Below, one piece after another: positions 28,654 through 39,134 of a stretch of 64,000 nt of DNA; positions within the stretch are counted from its first letter, which is position 1; each line of letters opens with the position of its first letter. The position numbers and the translations under genes were made by a program. Source of the DNA: Cupriavidus laharis (GTDB taxonomy: Bacteria; Pseudomonadota; Gammaproteobacteria; Burkholderiales; Burkholderiaceae); contig NZ_CAJZAI010000008.1 of the NCBI RefSeq assembly GCF_914271435.1, positions 62,001-126,000 on the forward strand, written 5' to 3'. The notes under the pieces are model-generated. The model made no database searches. It saw only the letters and a list, made by a program, of their open reading frames with translations, and had not been told where the DNA came from.

Positions 28654-29112
28654 ATGAAAGCCCTGCCCCGCCTGGACCAGTTCCTGACCTACCGCCTGCA
28701 CCAGGTCAACAAGCTCAGCGACAAGGACAGCGCCTACGCCTATCTCGAGCAATGCGGCCTGCTGCTCAGCGAAGGCCGCTGCCTGGCCGCCATCGGTGCG
28801 TTCGCGCCGCTGTCGGTCAACGCGCTCGCGCAGAAGGCCAACCTGACCAAGGGACAGGCGAGCCGCTCCGCGCAGGCGCTGGTGGATCGCGGCCTGGTCA
28901 GCAAGTCAGCAAGCGAGGCCGACGGGCGCGGCGTGGTGCTGGAACTGACGCCGCAGGGCAAGCCGCTCTACCGGCAGGCCATCGCAATGATTGCCCGGCG
29001 CAACGATGAGATCTTTGGCTGCCTGAGCGCGGAAGAGCAGGCACTGTTGGGCAGCTTGCTCGACAGGCTGGTTGCCCACGCCGCGCGTGACGATCAGTCC
29101 GCGGACGCTTAA
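28654..29112 (+). CDS. MarR-family transcriptional regulator
   Basis: A 152-residue winged-helix regulator. The HTH lies about 45-90 (SVNALAQKANLTKGQASRSAQALVDRGLV, here described only by position 52-80) and the wing has SEADGRGVVLELT near 89-101. Dimer helices flank it at each end. It is the third gene of the hydroxylase operon, 27 bp after the DUF2783-like gene. The 18-bp inverted repeat in front of the operon is the obvious operator. MarR proteins usually release DNA on binding an aromatic ligand, which fits induction by the hydroxylase substrate. Confidence 0.88.
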   Translation: MKALPRLDQFLTYRLHQVNKLSDKDSAYAYLEQCGLLLSEGRCLAAIGAFAPLSVNALAQKANLTKGQASRSAQALVDRGLVSKSASEADGRGVVLELTPQGKPLYRQAIAMIARRNDEIFGCLSAEEQALLGSLLDRLVAHAARDDQSADA

Positions 29113-29564
29113 CGCCTCAACCCGTCCACGTGCGCGCGCGCCGTTTCGCGCCGCGCGGCCTCGGCCACCTCATTGCTCACCACCGTCTGCCCGATCGGCG
29201 CCAGCGCGATGCCGGCCAGCTTCAGGTGCTGGATCGCGAACGGAATGCCGATGATGGTCACGAAGCAGGCGATGGCCGACATCACGTGGCCAATCGCCAG
29301 CCAGATGCCGGCAAAGAGGAACCACAGCACATTGCCCACTATGCCCAGCGCACCGGTGCCGATGTCGTCGCGCTGGTTCAGTTCGCGCCGGCTGATCGCC
29401 TGCTTGCCGAACGGAAAGAACGTGAAGCTGCCGATCACGAAGCAGGCCTTGCCCCATGGAATGCCGACGATCGAGCAGAAGGCCAGCAGTCCCGCGAGCC
29501 ACCAGGCCAGGCCCATGAAGACGCCGCCAAGGATGAACCAGAGGAAATTGCCGATCGCGCGCAT
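29109..29564 (-). CDS. yccF: YccF-family inner-membrane protein
   Basis: A 151-residue membrane protein with two YccF domains in tandem: FLWFILGGVFMGLAWWLAGL near 8-27 with GIPWGKACF, and VLWFLFAGIWLAIGHVMSAI near 79-98 with GIPFAIQHLKLAG. Four hydrophobic segments are expected. The function is unknown. ATG at 29564 was chosen because the frame upstream runs through iteron copies and lacks YccF similarity. It overlaps the end of the MarR gene by 4 bp in convergent orientation. Upstream lies an iteron-rich, gene-free stretch. Confidence 0.88.
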   Translation of the reverse strand: MRAIGNFLWFILGGVFMGLAWWLAGLLAFCSIVGIPWGKACFVIGSFTFFPFGKQAISRRELNQRDDIGTGALGIVGNVLWFLFAGIWLAIGHVMSAIACFVTIIGIPFAIQHLKLAGIALAPIGQTVVSNEVAEAARRETARAHVDGLRR

Positions 29565-29613
29565 GCGGGGATTCCGGGAGTGAAGGACAGCACGATGATA
29601 CGCGCCGGCAAGA

Positions 29614-29630
29614 GCGTACCCATTTCTGCG
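29614..29630 (-). repeat. Dispersed iteron copy
   Basis: GCGTACCCATTTCTGCG, reverse orientation, one transition from the consensus. First of four copies in the gap upstream of yccF. Confidence 0.85.
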
Positions 29631-29728
29631 TGCCAGGAAAAAGCGGCCAGACACCGGGAATTCTTGCCACCAATGACTGCGTCGGACAGCGCAAACGCCG
29701 CCCGTCCCTGACGCGGGGCACCTCGAAA

Positions 29729-29745
29729 GCGTACCCGTTTCTGCG
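29729..29745 (-). repeat. Dispersed iteron copy
   Basis: GCGTACCCGTTTCTGCG, an exact reverse-orientation consensus copy, one base away from the next copy. Confidence 0.87.
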
Positions 29746-29746
29746 T

Positions 29747-29763
29747 GCGTACCTGTTTCTGCG
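29747..29763 (-). repeat. Dispersed iteron copy
   Basis: GCGTACCTGTTTCTGCG, the C-to-T variant also seen in the origin. It starts 18 bp after the preceding copy, so the two sites lie almost head to tail. Confidence 0.85.
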
Positions 29764-29781
29764 TACACGGGTCGTGGCCAG

Positions 29782-29798
29782 GCGTACCCGTTTCTGCG
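29782..29798 (-). repeat. Dispersed iteron copy
   Basis: GCGTACCCGTTTCTGCG, an exact consensus copy, fourth in this cluster, about 220 bp upstream of the yccF start. Confidence 0.87.
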
Positions 29799-29854
29799 TG
29801 GCGGCCAGTGCCGCAGCGGCGATGGAATGTGGTTCTTCGCCGAATTGGGGGGCC

Positions 29855-30688
29855 GGGGGAGGATTGGGGTGGCGTGCTTGGCGGGCGCTGCTGTTTCGCC
29901 GGCGCAGCCGGCGACCTACTTTTGTCCGAGCGACAAAAGTAGGCAAAAGCGCGTTGGTATGACTCCCCGCGTCAATAGGGTGGGACAGGGCGTACGAACG
30001 AACCCGGATTACGGAGTGGTCCCTGCTAACAGCGATATCGCATGGACGCCTACGGCTGCGCTGCGCGCATTCAGTAGTCTGGGCGCGAAGGTCTAACCCG
30101 AACCACGCAGTAGTAGCGATGCGCTTGGCGCATGTGCCATGCGCGAGGTAACGAAGATCCAGATCCGTAGCGCCAGCAGGCTTGATGAGATCGCACCCAG
30201 ACTATTGAGCTTTCCCTATTTCACGACAACATCAAAGCAACCACCGTCATTCCCGCGAAGGCGGGAATCCAGCGTCTTACAAGTCCCCCGAAGGGGGACA
30301 AAAGTCACTGGGTCCCCGCCTGCGCGGGGACGACGAATATTTTGCGTTGTCATGAATTCTGGAAACATCAATAGGACGTGCGCGCAGCGCAGCCGTAGGC
30401 GTCCCACCGATGACGCTGTTGGAACGCTGTACCCGAGTCCAACTTGGGGATCGTACAAAAGCCGGTTCACGTCAGGCACAGGTTCTGACTCACTATGCGT
30501 AGCAGGGTCGAACGATTACCACGTCTCGCGAGACCAACGCCGCTCGAACCATAGAAGCGCACCGTTGATGGCCAGCCGCCAGGCGACGCGTTCTTTGGTT
30601 ACTTTCTGTCGCTCGGACAGAAAGTGACTCGCCGGCTACGCCGGCGAAACAGCGGCGCCCGCCAAGCACGACACCCCAATCCTCCCCC
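29855..30688. mobile_element. Degenerate nested inverted-repeat element, non-coding
   Basis: The two ends (about 29855-29953 and 30587-30688) are imperfect inverted copies; over the 54 bp 29861-29914 I count three mismatches with the opposite end. Each end carries a hairpin: 29915-29943 (12-bp stem, CCTACTTTTGTC arm) and 30601-30625 (10-bp stem). A second, inner inverted pair (30044-30069 and 30379-30404) is identical over 26 bp. No open frame inside looks like a protein, so this is probably a MITE-like element or a decayed repeat family. It ends 5 bp before the sensor-kinase stop codon. Confidence 0.6.
30249..30332. repeat. Three consecutive short hairpins (REP/dRS3-like)
   Basis: ATTCCCGC-gaag-GCGGGAAT at 30249-30268, GTCCCCC-gaa-GGGGGAC at 30283-30299 and GTCCCCGC-ctgc-GCGGGGAC at 30313-30332. 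The first resembles the dRS3-type repeat common in betaproteobacteria. They lie at the centre of the larger inverted-repeat element. Confidence 0.6.
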
Positions 30689-30693
30689 CGCGT

Positions 30694-32028
30694 CTACGCG
30701 GCAGGAAATGTCACGCGCACACGCAAGCCCGGACCCGCGTCCTCGAGCGCCACGCGGGCGCCGTGCGACTGCGCGATCTCGGCGACGATGGCCAGGCCCA
30801 GCCCGCTGCCGCCGGTCGGCGCATCGGGCAGGCGGTAGAAGCGGTCGAACACGCGTCCGCGCTCCACTGCGGGAATGCCCGGCCCGTTGTCGCTGACCAC
30901 CAGCTCCACCTCGCCGCCGCCCGGTGCCTGCCTGACCAGGATGTCGACGCGGCTGCCGCGCGGAATGTACGCCAGCGCATTGTCGATCAGGTTGGTCAAC
31001 AGGATGCGCAGGGCATCGGCATCGCCATGTATGCGGGCTGCCGGGACGCTGTCGGCATCCATCCCCAGGTCAATTTCGCGGTCGAGCGCAGCCTGGGCCA
31101 TATCCGCCAGCACGCCGGCGGCAAGCGCCGGCAGGTCCACCGGCTCGTGCGGGAACGTAACCGCGCCTGGCTCCTGGCGCGCCAGCGTCAGCAACTGCGC
31201 CACCAGGTGGGTCAGACGTTCCAGACCCTGGCGCAGGTTGCGGACCGCCTCGCGCCGGGCCTGCGGATCATCGGCACGCTCCACCAGCTGCGCCTGCAGC
31301 TGCAGCGCCGTCAGCGGCGTGCGCAGCGCGTGCGCGGCATCGGCCACGAATGCGCGCTGGGTATCGAGCGCATGCGACAGGCGCGCCAGCAGCTGGTTGA
31401 GCGCGTCGCTGAGCGGCGCGATCTCGTCCGGCATCTGGCGCATAGCCAGCGGCGCGAGCGAGCTGGCATCGCGCGCGCGCACTTCGGTGGCGATCTCGCG
31501 CAAGGGCTGCAGCCCGCGCCCCACTGCCATCCACACCAGCCAGGCCAGCAGCGGCAGCAGGAGCAGCAGCGGCGCGACGGTACGCAGCGCCATGCGTGCC
31601 GCAAGCGTACGCCGCGCACTCATGGGCTGCGCGATCTGCACCACCGCCGGCCCGAGCTGCATGCTGTAGAGCCGCCATTCGCCTTCGGCAGTGGTGACGT
31701 TGGAGAAGCCCAGCTCCGCGCGTGCCGGCAGCGCGGGATGCGCGTGCGAGAGGTACAGGCTGCGGCCGGAGCCGTCCCAGATATGGATGACCACGTCCTC
31801 GTCGGCGTGCAGCAGGTCGGTGCCGGCGCCGCCCTCCATGAAGAACGGCGGTGCCACCGGGTCGGCGAACTGGCTCGGCAGGGCCGCCGCGACCTGCTTC
31901 ATCTGGTAATCGAAGAGCGCGTTGGCTTCCTGCCGGGCCTGGCCGTAGATCAGCCCGGTCGCGATGGCGATGCCGGCGAGCAGCCCGGCGGCCAGCCACC
32001 ACAGCAGGGTTCGCTGGATCGAGCGCAT
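30694..32028 (-). CDS. Sensor histidine kinase (QseC/GltS-like)
   Basis: A 444-residue membrane kinase. Helices near 8-28 and 150-172 bracket a periplasmic sensor of about 120 residues; a HAMP-like segment follows. The phosphoacceptor box ADAAHALRTPL lies near 228-238. The ATPase domain has the N box NLIDNALAYIP, G1 SDNGPGIP and G2 GGSGLGLAIV. It overlaps the response-regulator stop by one base (TGATG), so the pair is co-translated. Its place behind zwf-pgl-glk recalls GltS of the pseudomonad glk-gltR-gltS cluster, which controls glucose uptake genes; that assignment rests on context. Confidence 0.9.
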   Translation of the reverse strand: MRSIQRTLLWWLAAGLLAGIAIATGLIYGQARQEANALFDYQMKQVAAALPSQFADPVAPPFFMEGGAGTDLLHADEDVVIHIWDGSGRSLYLSHAHPALPARAELGFSNVTTAEGEWRLYSMQLGPAVVQIAQPMSARRTLAARMALRTVAPLLLLLPLLAWLVWMAVGRGLQPLREIATEVRARDASSLAPLAMRQMPDEIAPLSDALNQLLARLSHALDTQRAFVADAAHALRTPLTALQLQAQLVERADDPQARREAVRNLRQGLERLTHLVAQLLTLARQEPGAVTFPHEPVDLPALAAGVLADMAQAALDREIDLGMDADSVPAARIHGDADALRILLTNLIDNALAYIPRGSRVDILVRQAPGGGEVELVVSDNGPGIPAVERGRVFDRFYRLPDAPTGGSGLGLAIVAEIAQSHGARVALEDAGPGLRVRVTFPAA

Positions 32029-32726
32029 CAGTCGCCTGGCTCCTCTTCGAGCCGGGGCACGACATAGCCAACGCCGCGGATATTGCGGATCAGCGCGGCG
32101 CCGAACTTCTTGCGCAGGGCGTGGATATAGACCTCCACCGTGTTGCTTCCCACCTCGTCGTCCCAGCTGTACAGGCGCTCCTGCAACTGCGCCACCGACC
32201 AGACCTTGCCCGGGCGTGCCATCAGCGCCGACAGCAGCGAAAATTCGCGCGCGGACAGGTGCACCGGCTCGCCGTTCTGCGTCACTTCACGCGTGGCCGG
32301 GTTCAGCGAAATGGCGCCATAGCTGAGGACCGGCTCGGCCCGGCCTTCGGCACGGCGCGCCAGGGCGTGCATGCGCGCGGCCAGCTCCTGCAGGTCGAAC
32401 GGCTTGACGAGGTAATCGTCCGCCCCCGCATTGAGCCCCGCCACACGATCCGCCACGGCGTCGCGCGCGGTCAGGATCAGCACGGGCGTGGACACACCGC
32501 GCGCACGCAGGGTGCGCAGCACATCAAGGCCCGAGCGGCGCGGCAGTCCGAGGTCGAGCAGGACCAGGTCATAGCAGGCCCCTTCACCCGGTCCGCCCAC
32601 CTGCGTGGCGGCGGCCAGGCCGGCCTCGCCATCCTGGACCCAGTCCACGGCAAACCCTTCCTGGCGCAGTGCGAGCTTCACGCTGTCGCCGATCATGGCA
32701 TCGTCTTCCACCAGCAACACGCGCAT
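32028..32726 (-). CDS. OmpR-family response regulator (QseB/GltR-like)
   Basis: A 232-residue two-component regulator. The receiver domain (1-120) begins MRVLLVEDDAMIGD, with acidic residues E7, D8 and D9, the phospho-Asp in LVLLDLGLP near 55, and the conserved lysine in DYLVKPFDLQEL. The winged-helix DNA-binding domain (about 135-228) has LSAREFSLLSALMARPG and SNTVEVYIHALRKKFG. It is 3 bp downstream of glk and coupled to the kinase gene. Probably it adjusts the glucose operon and transport, as GltR does, but it could serve another signal. Confidence 0.9.
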   Translation of the reverse strand: MRVLLVEDDAMIGDSVKLALRQEGFAVDWVQDGEAGLAAATQVGGPGEGACYDLVLLDLGLPRRSGLDVLRTLRARGVSTPVLILTARDAVADRVAGLNAGADDYLVKPFDLQELAARMHALARRAEGRAEPVLSYGAISLNPATREVTQNGEPVHLSAREFSLLSALMARPGKVWSVAQLQERLYSWDDEVGSNTVEVYIHALRKKFGAALIRNIRGVGYVVPRLEEEPGD

Positions 32727-32729
32727 GTC

Positions 32730-33761
32730 TTATCCGATATGTGGCCGGCCGTGATGCAGCGTATCCGCCAACGCTCGCGCCAGGCCCGGCAGCGCGGGGT
32801 AGCTGGCGGTGATCACGTACACCGGCAGCTTGTCGAGATAGCCCTGCATGCGGCCCTTGGCGACGAAGCGCGCGTTGAACGTGGACGCTTGCAGCGCCGG
32901 CACGAAGCGCGGCAGGATGCCGCCGCCCAGGTAGACGCCGCCGCGCGCGCCCAGCACCAGCGCCACGTCCGCCGCAACCGAGCCGAGCAGGCCGAAGAAC
33001 ACCGCCATGGTGCGCTCGCAAAGCGGATCGTGGCGCTCGAAGGCACCCTTCGTCACCTGTTCCGGCGTCAGCGGCGCGTCCGGGGGCGTACCCGTTTCTG
33101 CGGACAGCGCGGCATGGATATGCGACAGGCCCATGCCCGACAGCAGCCGCTCCGCCGACACGCGCCCGAGCGTACGGTGCGCAGCTTGCCAGGCGATCCA
33201 CTCGTCGTCGGTCACGGGCATCAGCTCGATATGGCCGCCCTCTCCCGCCAGCGCCACCGCGATACCGGCGGTAGACGGCACCAGCCCCGACACGCCGAGC
33301 CCGGTGCCGGGCCCTACCAGCGCGCGCGGCGCGGTGGCCACCGCTTCGCCGGGCCGTACCTGCGCAAGGTCGTTTGGGCCAAGGTAAGGCAAGGCCAGCG
33401 CCAGCGACGTGAAGTCATTGATGGCCACCAGCGTCTGCAGCCCCACCGCTTGCCGCGTGGCCTCGATCGAAAAAGCCCAGTCGTGGTTGGTCAGCCGCAC
33501 CCGGTCGCCCGTGACCGGGTTGGCAAGGCCAATGGCCGCATGGCGCGGCAGCGTGGCGCCGGCCGCGCGCAGCCCGTCGAGGTAGTGGCGCATGGCCGCT
33601 TCCAGCGAGGGATGGTCGGCCACCTTCAGCGCGGTCACCGTGCCGACCTTCATCGGCGCGGTTTCCAGCGCGAAACGCACGTTGGTACCGCCCACATCGG
33701 CAAGCAGGCGCGGGTAGGAAGTGTCAGCGGACACGGCGGAAGCAGTCATGGCATCGCTCAC
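32730..33761 (-). CDS. glk: Glucokinase
   Basis: A 343-residue ATP-dependent glucokinase of the bacterial Glk family, forming glucose-6-phosphate for the Entner-Doudoroff pathway. ADVGGTNVRFALE near 20-32 is the phosphate-binding loop; AINDFTSLALALP near 113-125, GPGTGLGVSGL near 150-160 and GEGGHIELMP near 172-181 are family motifs. The longest frame starts at GTG 33761, overlapping the pgl stop (GTGA); an ATG at 33749 is an alternative. An exact iteron copy (33086-33102) lies inside the gene and reads SAETGTP in frame, in what looks like a surface loop. Confidence 0.93.
   Translation of the reverse strand: MSDAMTASAVSADTSYPRLLADVGGTNVRFALETAPMKVGTVTALKVADHPSLEAAMRHYLDGLRAAGATLPRHAAIGLANPVTGDRVRLTNHDWAFSIEATRQAVGLQTLVAINDFTSLALALPYLGPNDLAQVRPGEAVATAPRALVGPGTGLGVSGLVPSTAGIAVALAGEGGHIELMPVTDDEWIAWQAAHRTLGRVSAERLLSGMGLSHIHAALSAETGTPPDAPLTPEQVTKGAFERHDPLCERTMAVFFGLLGSVAADVALVLGARGGVYLGGGILPRFVPALQASTFNARFVAKGRMQGYLDKLPVYVITASYPALPGLARALADTLHHGRPHIG
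33086..33102 (-). repeat. Dispersed iteron copy inside glk
   Basis: GCGTACCCGTTTCTGCG, an exact reverse-orientation consensus lying in the glk coding sequence; it keeps the frame and encodes part of SAETGTPP. Confidence 0.87.
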
Positions 33762-34438
33762 GCACGGAAGATATCAAACCCGCGCCGCTGGTTGGCCAGC
33801 ACCAGGCTGACCGGCAGGGCTGGCGTGGGACCCTGCTTCGCACGGTCCAGCACTTCGGCCTTGGCCGCGCCTGCGACCGCGAGAAAGACCCGCTCGGCTG
33901 CCAGCAGCGCGGCGAGGTTCAGCGTCACGCGGGCATGCGGTGCGACCGAGGGATGCGTGACCAGATAGCCCGCCCTGGGATCGCTCAGCGCGGTCTGCAG
34001 TTCGGGCGCATCCGGGAACAGCGAGGCAGTGTGCCCATCCTCGCCCATGCCGAGAACCACCACATCGGGTTGCCGGTAGGCCTGGTTCAGGCGCGCCACC
34101 GCGCGCGACGGCTCGGCGGCCTCTTCGGCGTCGGCGATCAGCGGCACGAAGGCGGCACTGGCCGCGGCCTCGCGCAGCAGGTGCGCGCGCACGAGCGCAC
34201 CATTGCTGTCGGGATGGTCAGGCGGCACCGCCCGCTCGTCGACCAGCGTGATGGTCACCGCTTCCCAGCGCACGGGCCGGTAGCGCAGGCGCTCGAACAT
34301 CGCCACCGGCGAGCGCCCGCCCGACACCGCGAGCACGGCCCAGCCGTTGACGCCGATCGCCAGGTCCAGCGCGTGGCCGATGGAAATCGCCAGCGCCTCG
34401 GCCTGGTCCATCAACGTTGGATGCTCGAACTCGCGCAT
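33758..34438 (-). CDS. pgl: 6-phosphogluconolactonase
   Basis: A 226-residue lactonase (DevB type) hydrolysing 6-phosphogluconolactone to 6-phosphogluconate. Family motifs are AVSGGRSPVAMFERL near 37-51, LVDERAVPPDHPDSNGALVR near 65-84 and GMGEDGHTASLFPDA near 130-144. Its stop overlaps the glk start by 4 bp, and it begins 14 bp after the zwf stop, so zwf, pgl and glk are one operon in pathway order. Length is normal. Confidence 0.94.
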   Translation of the reverse strand: MREFEHPTLMDQAEALAISIGHALDLAIGVNGWAVLAVSGGRSPVAMFERLRYRPVRWEAVTITLVDERAVPPDHPDSNGALVRAHLLREAAASAAFVPLIADAEEAAEPSRAVARLNQAYRQPDVVVLGMGEDGHTASLFPDAPELQTALSDPRAGYLVTHPSVAPHARVTLNLAALLAAERVFLAVAGAAKAEVLDRAKQGPTPALPVSLVLANQRRGFDIFRA

Positions 34439-34452
34439 GGCGGTGTCCCCTG

Positions 34453-35907
<1,455 letters not shown>

Positions 35908-36065
35908 CGTGAGCTCCTTGGATGAGGATGGCGGTCAGAACGCGCCGCGCGCATGCGCGGCACCTGCCCGATACGGCCGCATGGATTGAGTGTCCGGACG
36001 CGGCACATAAGTTCCGGCCAGTTTACGTGAGTCGCCACCGCTTGGCGAGGCGCGCAGGCCACAGG

Positions 36066-36082
36066 GCGTACCCGTTTCTGCG
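36066..36082 (-). repeat. Dispersed iteron copy between zwf and edd
   Basis: GCGTACCCGTTTCTGCG, an exact consensus copy, 80 bp before the edd start. Confidence 0.87.
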
Positions 36083-36161
36083 TGCCATCGGCCAGACCTG
36101 GCCAGCGTGCAACGTGCCGCGAAGTGCGCTAGGCTGGAAGCAACCCCGCAGGAGAAAACCT

Positions 36162-37997
36162 ATGCCACGTCACCCAGTGCTCGAACGGGTCACGGCCCGC
36201 ATCGTCTCGCGCAGCGGCCCTTCCCGCCAGGCCTACCTCGACCGCACCCGCGCCATGGCGGGCCACAAGGTCGAGCGTGCCCAGCTTTCCTGTACCAACC
36301 TGGCGCACGCCATGGCGGCCATGCCGGACGCCGCCAAGATCCGGCTCAAGGCTGACGAACGGCCGAATCTTGCGATTGTCTCTGCCTACAACGACATGCT
36401 CTCGGCGCATCAGCCGCTCGCAGCCTTCCCGCAATGGATCAAGGAGGCCGCGCTGGAGGCCGGCGGCACCGCGCAGTTCGCCGGCGGCACGCCAGCCATG
36501 TGCGACGGCGTGACCCAGGGGCAGGATGGCATGGACCTGTCGCTGTTCTCGCGCGATGTGATCGCGCTGGCCACGGCAGTTGCGCTGTCGCACCAGATGT
36601 TCGACGGCGCGCTGTACCTGGGCGTATGCGACAAGATCGTGCCGGGGCTGGTGATGGGCGCCTTGTCGTTCGGCCACCTGCCCGCGGTGTTCGTTCCGGG
36701 TGGCCCGATGACCACCGGCATGAGCAACGACGAAAAGGCGCACGTGCGCCAGCTGTATGCCGAAGGCAAGATCGGCCGCAAGGAACTGCTCGAAGCCGAG
36801 ACGCGCTCCTATCATGGCCCTGGCACCTGCACCTTCTACGGCACCGCCAACTCCAACCAGATGCTGATGGAGATGATGGGCCTGCATCTGCCGGGCACCG
36901 CCTTCATCAACCCGAACACGCCGCTGCGCGAGGCGCTCACGCGCGAATCGGCACGGCAGGCACTGCGGCTCGTGCATGGCGGTGAACGCTATACGCCCGT
37001 TGCCGACGTGCTGGACGAGCACGCCTTCGTCAACGGCATCGTCGGCCTGCTGGCCACGGGCGGCTCGACCAACCATACGCTGCACCTGATCGCCATGGCG
37101 CGCGTGGCCGGCATCGTGCTGACGTGGGACGATTTCGACGAACTGTCGGCGGCGGTGCCGCTGCTCGCACGCGTCTACCCGAACGGCAAGGCCGACGTAA
37201 ACCAGTTCCAGGCTGCGGGCGGGCTGCCGGTGGTGATCCGGGGGCTGCTCGAGCTGGGCCTGCTGCATGACGACGTCATCACGGTAGTCGGCCGCGGGCT
37301 GGAAGCCTACACGCGCGAGCCGGTGCTGCGCGACGGCAAGCTCGAATGGACCGAGGGGCCGAAGGCCACGCTTGACGACACCATCGTGCGCGGTTCGGCA
37401 CAGCCGTTCGCGCCGGACGGCGGCATCAAGCTGCTGGATGGCAGGCTCGGGCGCGCCGTCATCAAGACCTCGGCGGTGAAGCCCGAGCACCGGGTGGTGG
37501 AAGCGCCCGCCATCGTGTTCGAGCGCCAGGACGATGTGATCGCCGCGTTCAAGCGCGGCGAACTGGAGCGCGATTTCGTCGCGGTGCTGCCGTGGCAGGG
37601 GCCGGCGTCATGCGGCATGCCTGAGTTGCACAAGCTCACGCCGACGCTGACGGTGCTGCAGGACCGCGGCTTCCACGTGGCCCTTGTGACCGACGGGCGC
37701 ATGTCGGGCGCGTCGGGCAAGGTGCCCGCGGCCATCCACGTCTGTCCGGAAGCCCTGAACGGCGGCGGTATCGCGCGCGTGCGCACCGGCGACATGATGC
37801 GCGTCGACGCGCCTGCCGGCGTGCTGACCGTGCTCGTGCCCGACGCCGAGTGGGACGCGCGCGCGCCCGCACGTCCGGACCTCAGCACCAACCGTCATGG
37901 CGTCGGACGCGACCTGTTCGCGACCTTCCGCCGCCACGTCAGCGAGGCCGAAGCCGGGGCCTGCACGCTGTTCGCGGATGAAGAGGTGCGCGACTAG
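36162..37997 (+). CDS. edd: Phosphogluconate dehydratase
   Basis: A 611-residue iron-sulfur dehydratase (IlvD/Edd family) converting 6-phosphogluconate to 2-keto-3-deoxy-6-phosphogluconate. Diagnostic stretches are [20 protein letters not shown] near 108-127, [10 protein letters not shown] near 152-161 and [20 protein letters not shown] near 223-242; cysteines in MCDG, GVCD and GTCT are the cluster ligands. ATG at 36162 follows AGGAGAAAACCT; the open frame upstream runs through an iteron. Its last bases overlap the convergent mscS gene at CTAG. Together with zwf and pgl it forms the upper Entner-Doudoroff pathway, the main glucose route in this family. Confidence 0.95.
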   Translation: MPRHPVLERVTARIVSRSGPSRQAYLDRTRAMAGHKVERAQLSCTNLAHAMAAMPDAAKIRLKADERPNLAIVSAYNDMLSAHQPLAAFPQWIKEAALEAGGTAQFAGGTPAMCDGVTQGQDGMDLSLFSRDVIALATAVALSHQMFDGALYLGVCDKIVPGLVMGALSFGHLPAVFVPGGPMTTGMSNDEKAHVRQLYAEGKIGRKELLEAETRSYHGPGTCTFYGTANSNQMLMEMMGLHLPGTAFINPNTPLREALTRESARQALRLVHGGERYTPVADVLDEHAFVNGIVGLLATGGSTNHTLHLIAMARVAGIVLTWDDFDELSAAVPLLARVYPNGKADVNQFQAAGGLPVVIRGLLELGLLHDDVITVVGRGLEAYTREPVLRDGKLEWTEGPKATLDDTIVRGSAQPFAPDGGIKLLDGRLGRAVIKTSAVKPEHRVVEAPAIVFERQDDVIAAFKRGELERDFVAVLPWQGPASCGMPELHKLTPTLTVLQDRGFHVALVTDGRMSGASGKVPAAIHVCPEALNGGGIARVRTGDMMRVDAPAGVLTVLVPDAEWDARAPARPDLSTNRHGVGRDLFATFRRHVSEAEAGACTLFADEEVRD

Positions 37998-38911
37998 CCC
38001 GCCCGCCGCAGCGGATTCGCGCGCGGATCGGGTGTCGCAGTGGGCGGCGTGGAGCCGGACGCGGACCGGGGCGCCATGTCCGGGTCCGGCATGCGGACCT
38101 CCTGGATCGGCACGGCAATCTTGCAGCCGGCGTCCTCGAGCACATGCTTGATGCGCTCATAGAACGCGTATCGCACCGCCCAGTAGTCGCCGCTGGCGGT
38201 CCAGCAGCGCAGGTTCAGCGTGATGCCCTGCTGCGTGTAGTTGACCACCATCGCCTCCGGCTTCGGCTCGGGCAGCAGGCGCGGCTCTTCCGACAGCATC
38301 TTGCGCAGCGCGTCGAGCCCCTTGTGCATGTCGCTGCCGAAAGCCACGGTGGTCTCAATGTCCATGCGGCGCGTCGGGTTCTCGCTGTAGTTGGTGATGG
38401 CGCTGCCCCACAGCTTGCCGTTCGGCACGCGCAGGCAGACACCGTCGGCCGTGGTCAGTTCGGTCATGAACAGGCCGGTTTCGCGCACCGTGCCGGCCAC
38501 GCCCTGCGCGTCGATGTACTGCCCCACGCGGAACGGACGCAGCAATACCAGCATGATGCCGGCGGCAATATTCTGCAGCGTGCCCTGCAGCGCCAGCCCG
38601 ATCGCGAGGCCGGCGGCGCCGAGCATGGCGATGATGCTGGCGGTCTGCACGCCGAACTGCGACAGCACCAGCACGATGGTCAGCACCCGGATCATCCACT
38701 GGAACGCGTTGGCGAGCAGCGGCCGCATGGTCTCGTCCACGTGGGTGCGGCCCAGCGCGCGCTGCACCGCGGCGGCGGCGCGCGCCGACAGCCACCAGCC
38801 CGCGATCAGGATCAGCACGGCGGCAATGCAGTTCATGCCCTGTTGCACGGCAAGCTGCGCCAGGTAGTTCCAGGCGGTCTCGATCTTGTCGGGGGCGATA
38901 TTCCAGTTCAT
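37994..38911 (-). CDS. Small-conductance mechanosensitive channel (MscS family)
   Basis: A 305-residue inner-membrane channel that releases solutes on osmotic downshift. Three or four helices occupy 1-115; the pore-lining helix is rich in Gly and Ala ([20 protein letters not shown] near 96-115). The cytoplasmic beta domain follows ([30 protein letters not shown]). The C-terminus is a proline-rich tail of about 30 residues. Its stop shares a CTAG with the convergent edd gene. An iteron copy sits just upstream of its ATG, at 38935. Confidence 0.92.
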   Translation of the reverse strand: MNWNIAPDKIETAWNYLAQLAVQQGMNCIAAVLILIAGWWLSARAAAAVQRALGRTHVDETMRPLLANAFQWMIRVLTIVLVLSQFGVQTASIIAMLGAAGLAIGLALQGTLQNIAAGIMLVLLRPFRVGQYIDAQGVAGTVRETGLFMTELTTADGVCLRVPNGKLWGSAITNYSENPTRRMDIETTVAFGSDMHKGLDALRKMLSEEPRLLPEPKPEAMVVNYTQQGITLNLRCWTASGDYWAVRYAFYERIKHVLEDAGCKIAVPIQEVRMPDPDMAPRSASGSTPPTATPDPRANPLRRAG

Positions 38912-38934
38912 GAGAAGCGGCTCCTGGTTGTGGG

Positions 38935-38951
38935 GCGTACCCGTTTCTGCG
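38935..38951 (-). repeat. Dispersed iteron copy upstream of mscS
   Basis: GCGTACCCGTTTCTGCG, an exact consensus copy 23 bp before the mscS start codon, in its probable leader or promoter. Confidence 0.87.
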
Positions 38952-39105
38952 TGTGCAAGCTGGTGGGCAGCGCGGCGCGAACATCACCACGAAGCCTCGT
39001 ATCCGTCGCTCAATCGCACCGTCATGTCGGACATTCACCGACAAATGGTGCAATTGTGCGAATTTGTGCTGCTTTTCAGAGGACAAGCGGGAAGGAAATT
39101 GGTTT

Positions 39106-39125
39106 CCGGCCGCTGCAGCGGCCGG
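39106..39125. terminator. Perfect 20-bp palindrome after the AraC gene
   Basis: CCGGCCGCTGCAGCGGCCGG lies 10 bp beyond the AraC-family gene stop. There is no T-run on the minus strand, so termination would need Rho or be weak; a protein site is an alternative. Confidence 0.4.
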
Positions 39126-39134
39126 CATGCCGGA

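Noticed and set aside
29565-29768. N-terminal extension of yccF by 68 residues
   Set aside because: The extension is translated from iterons (repeated ETGT and ARRNGYA) and lacks YccF similarity.
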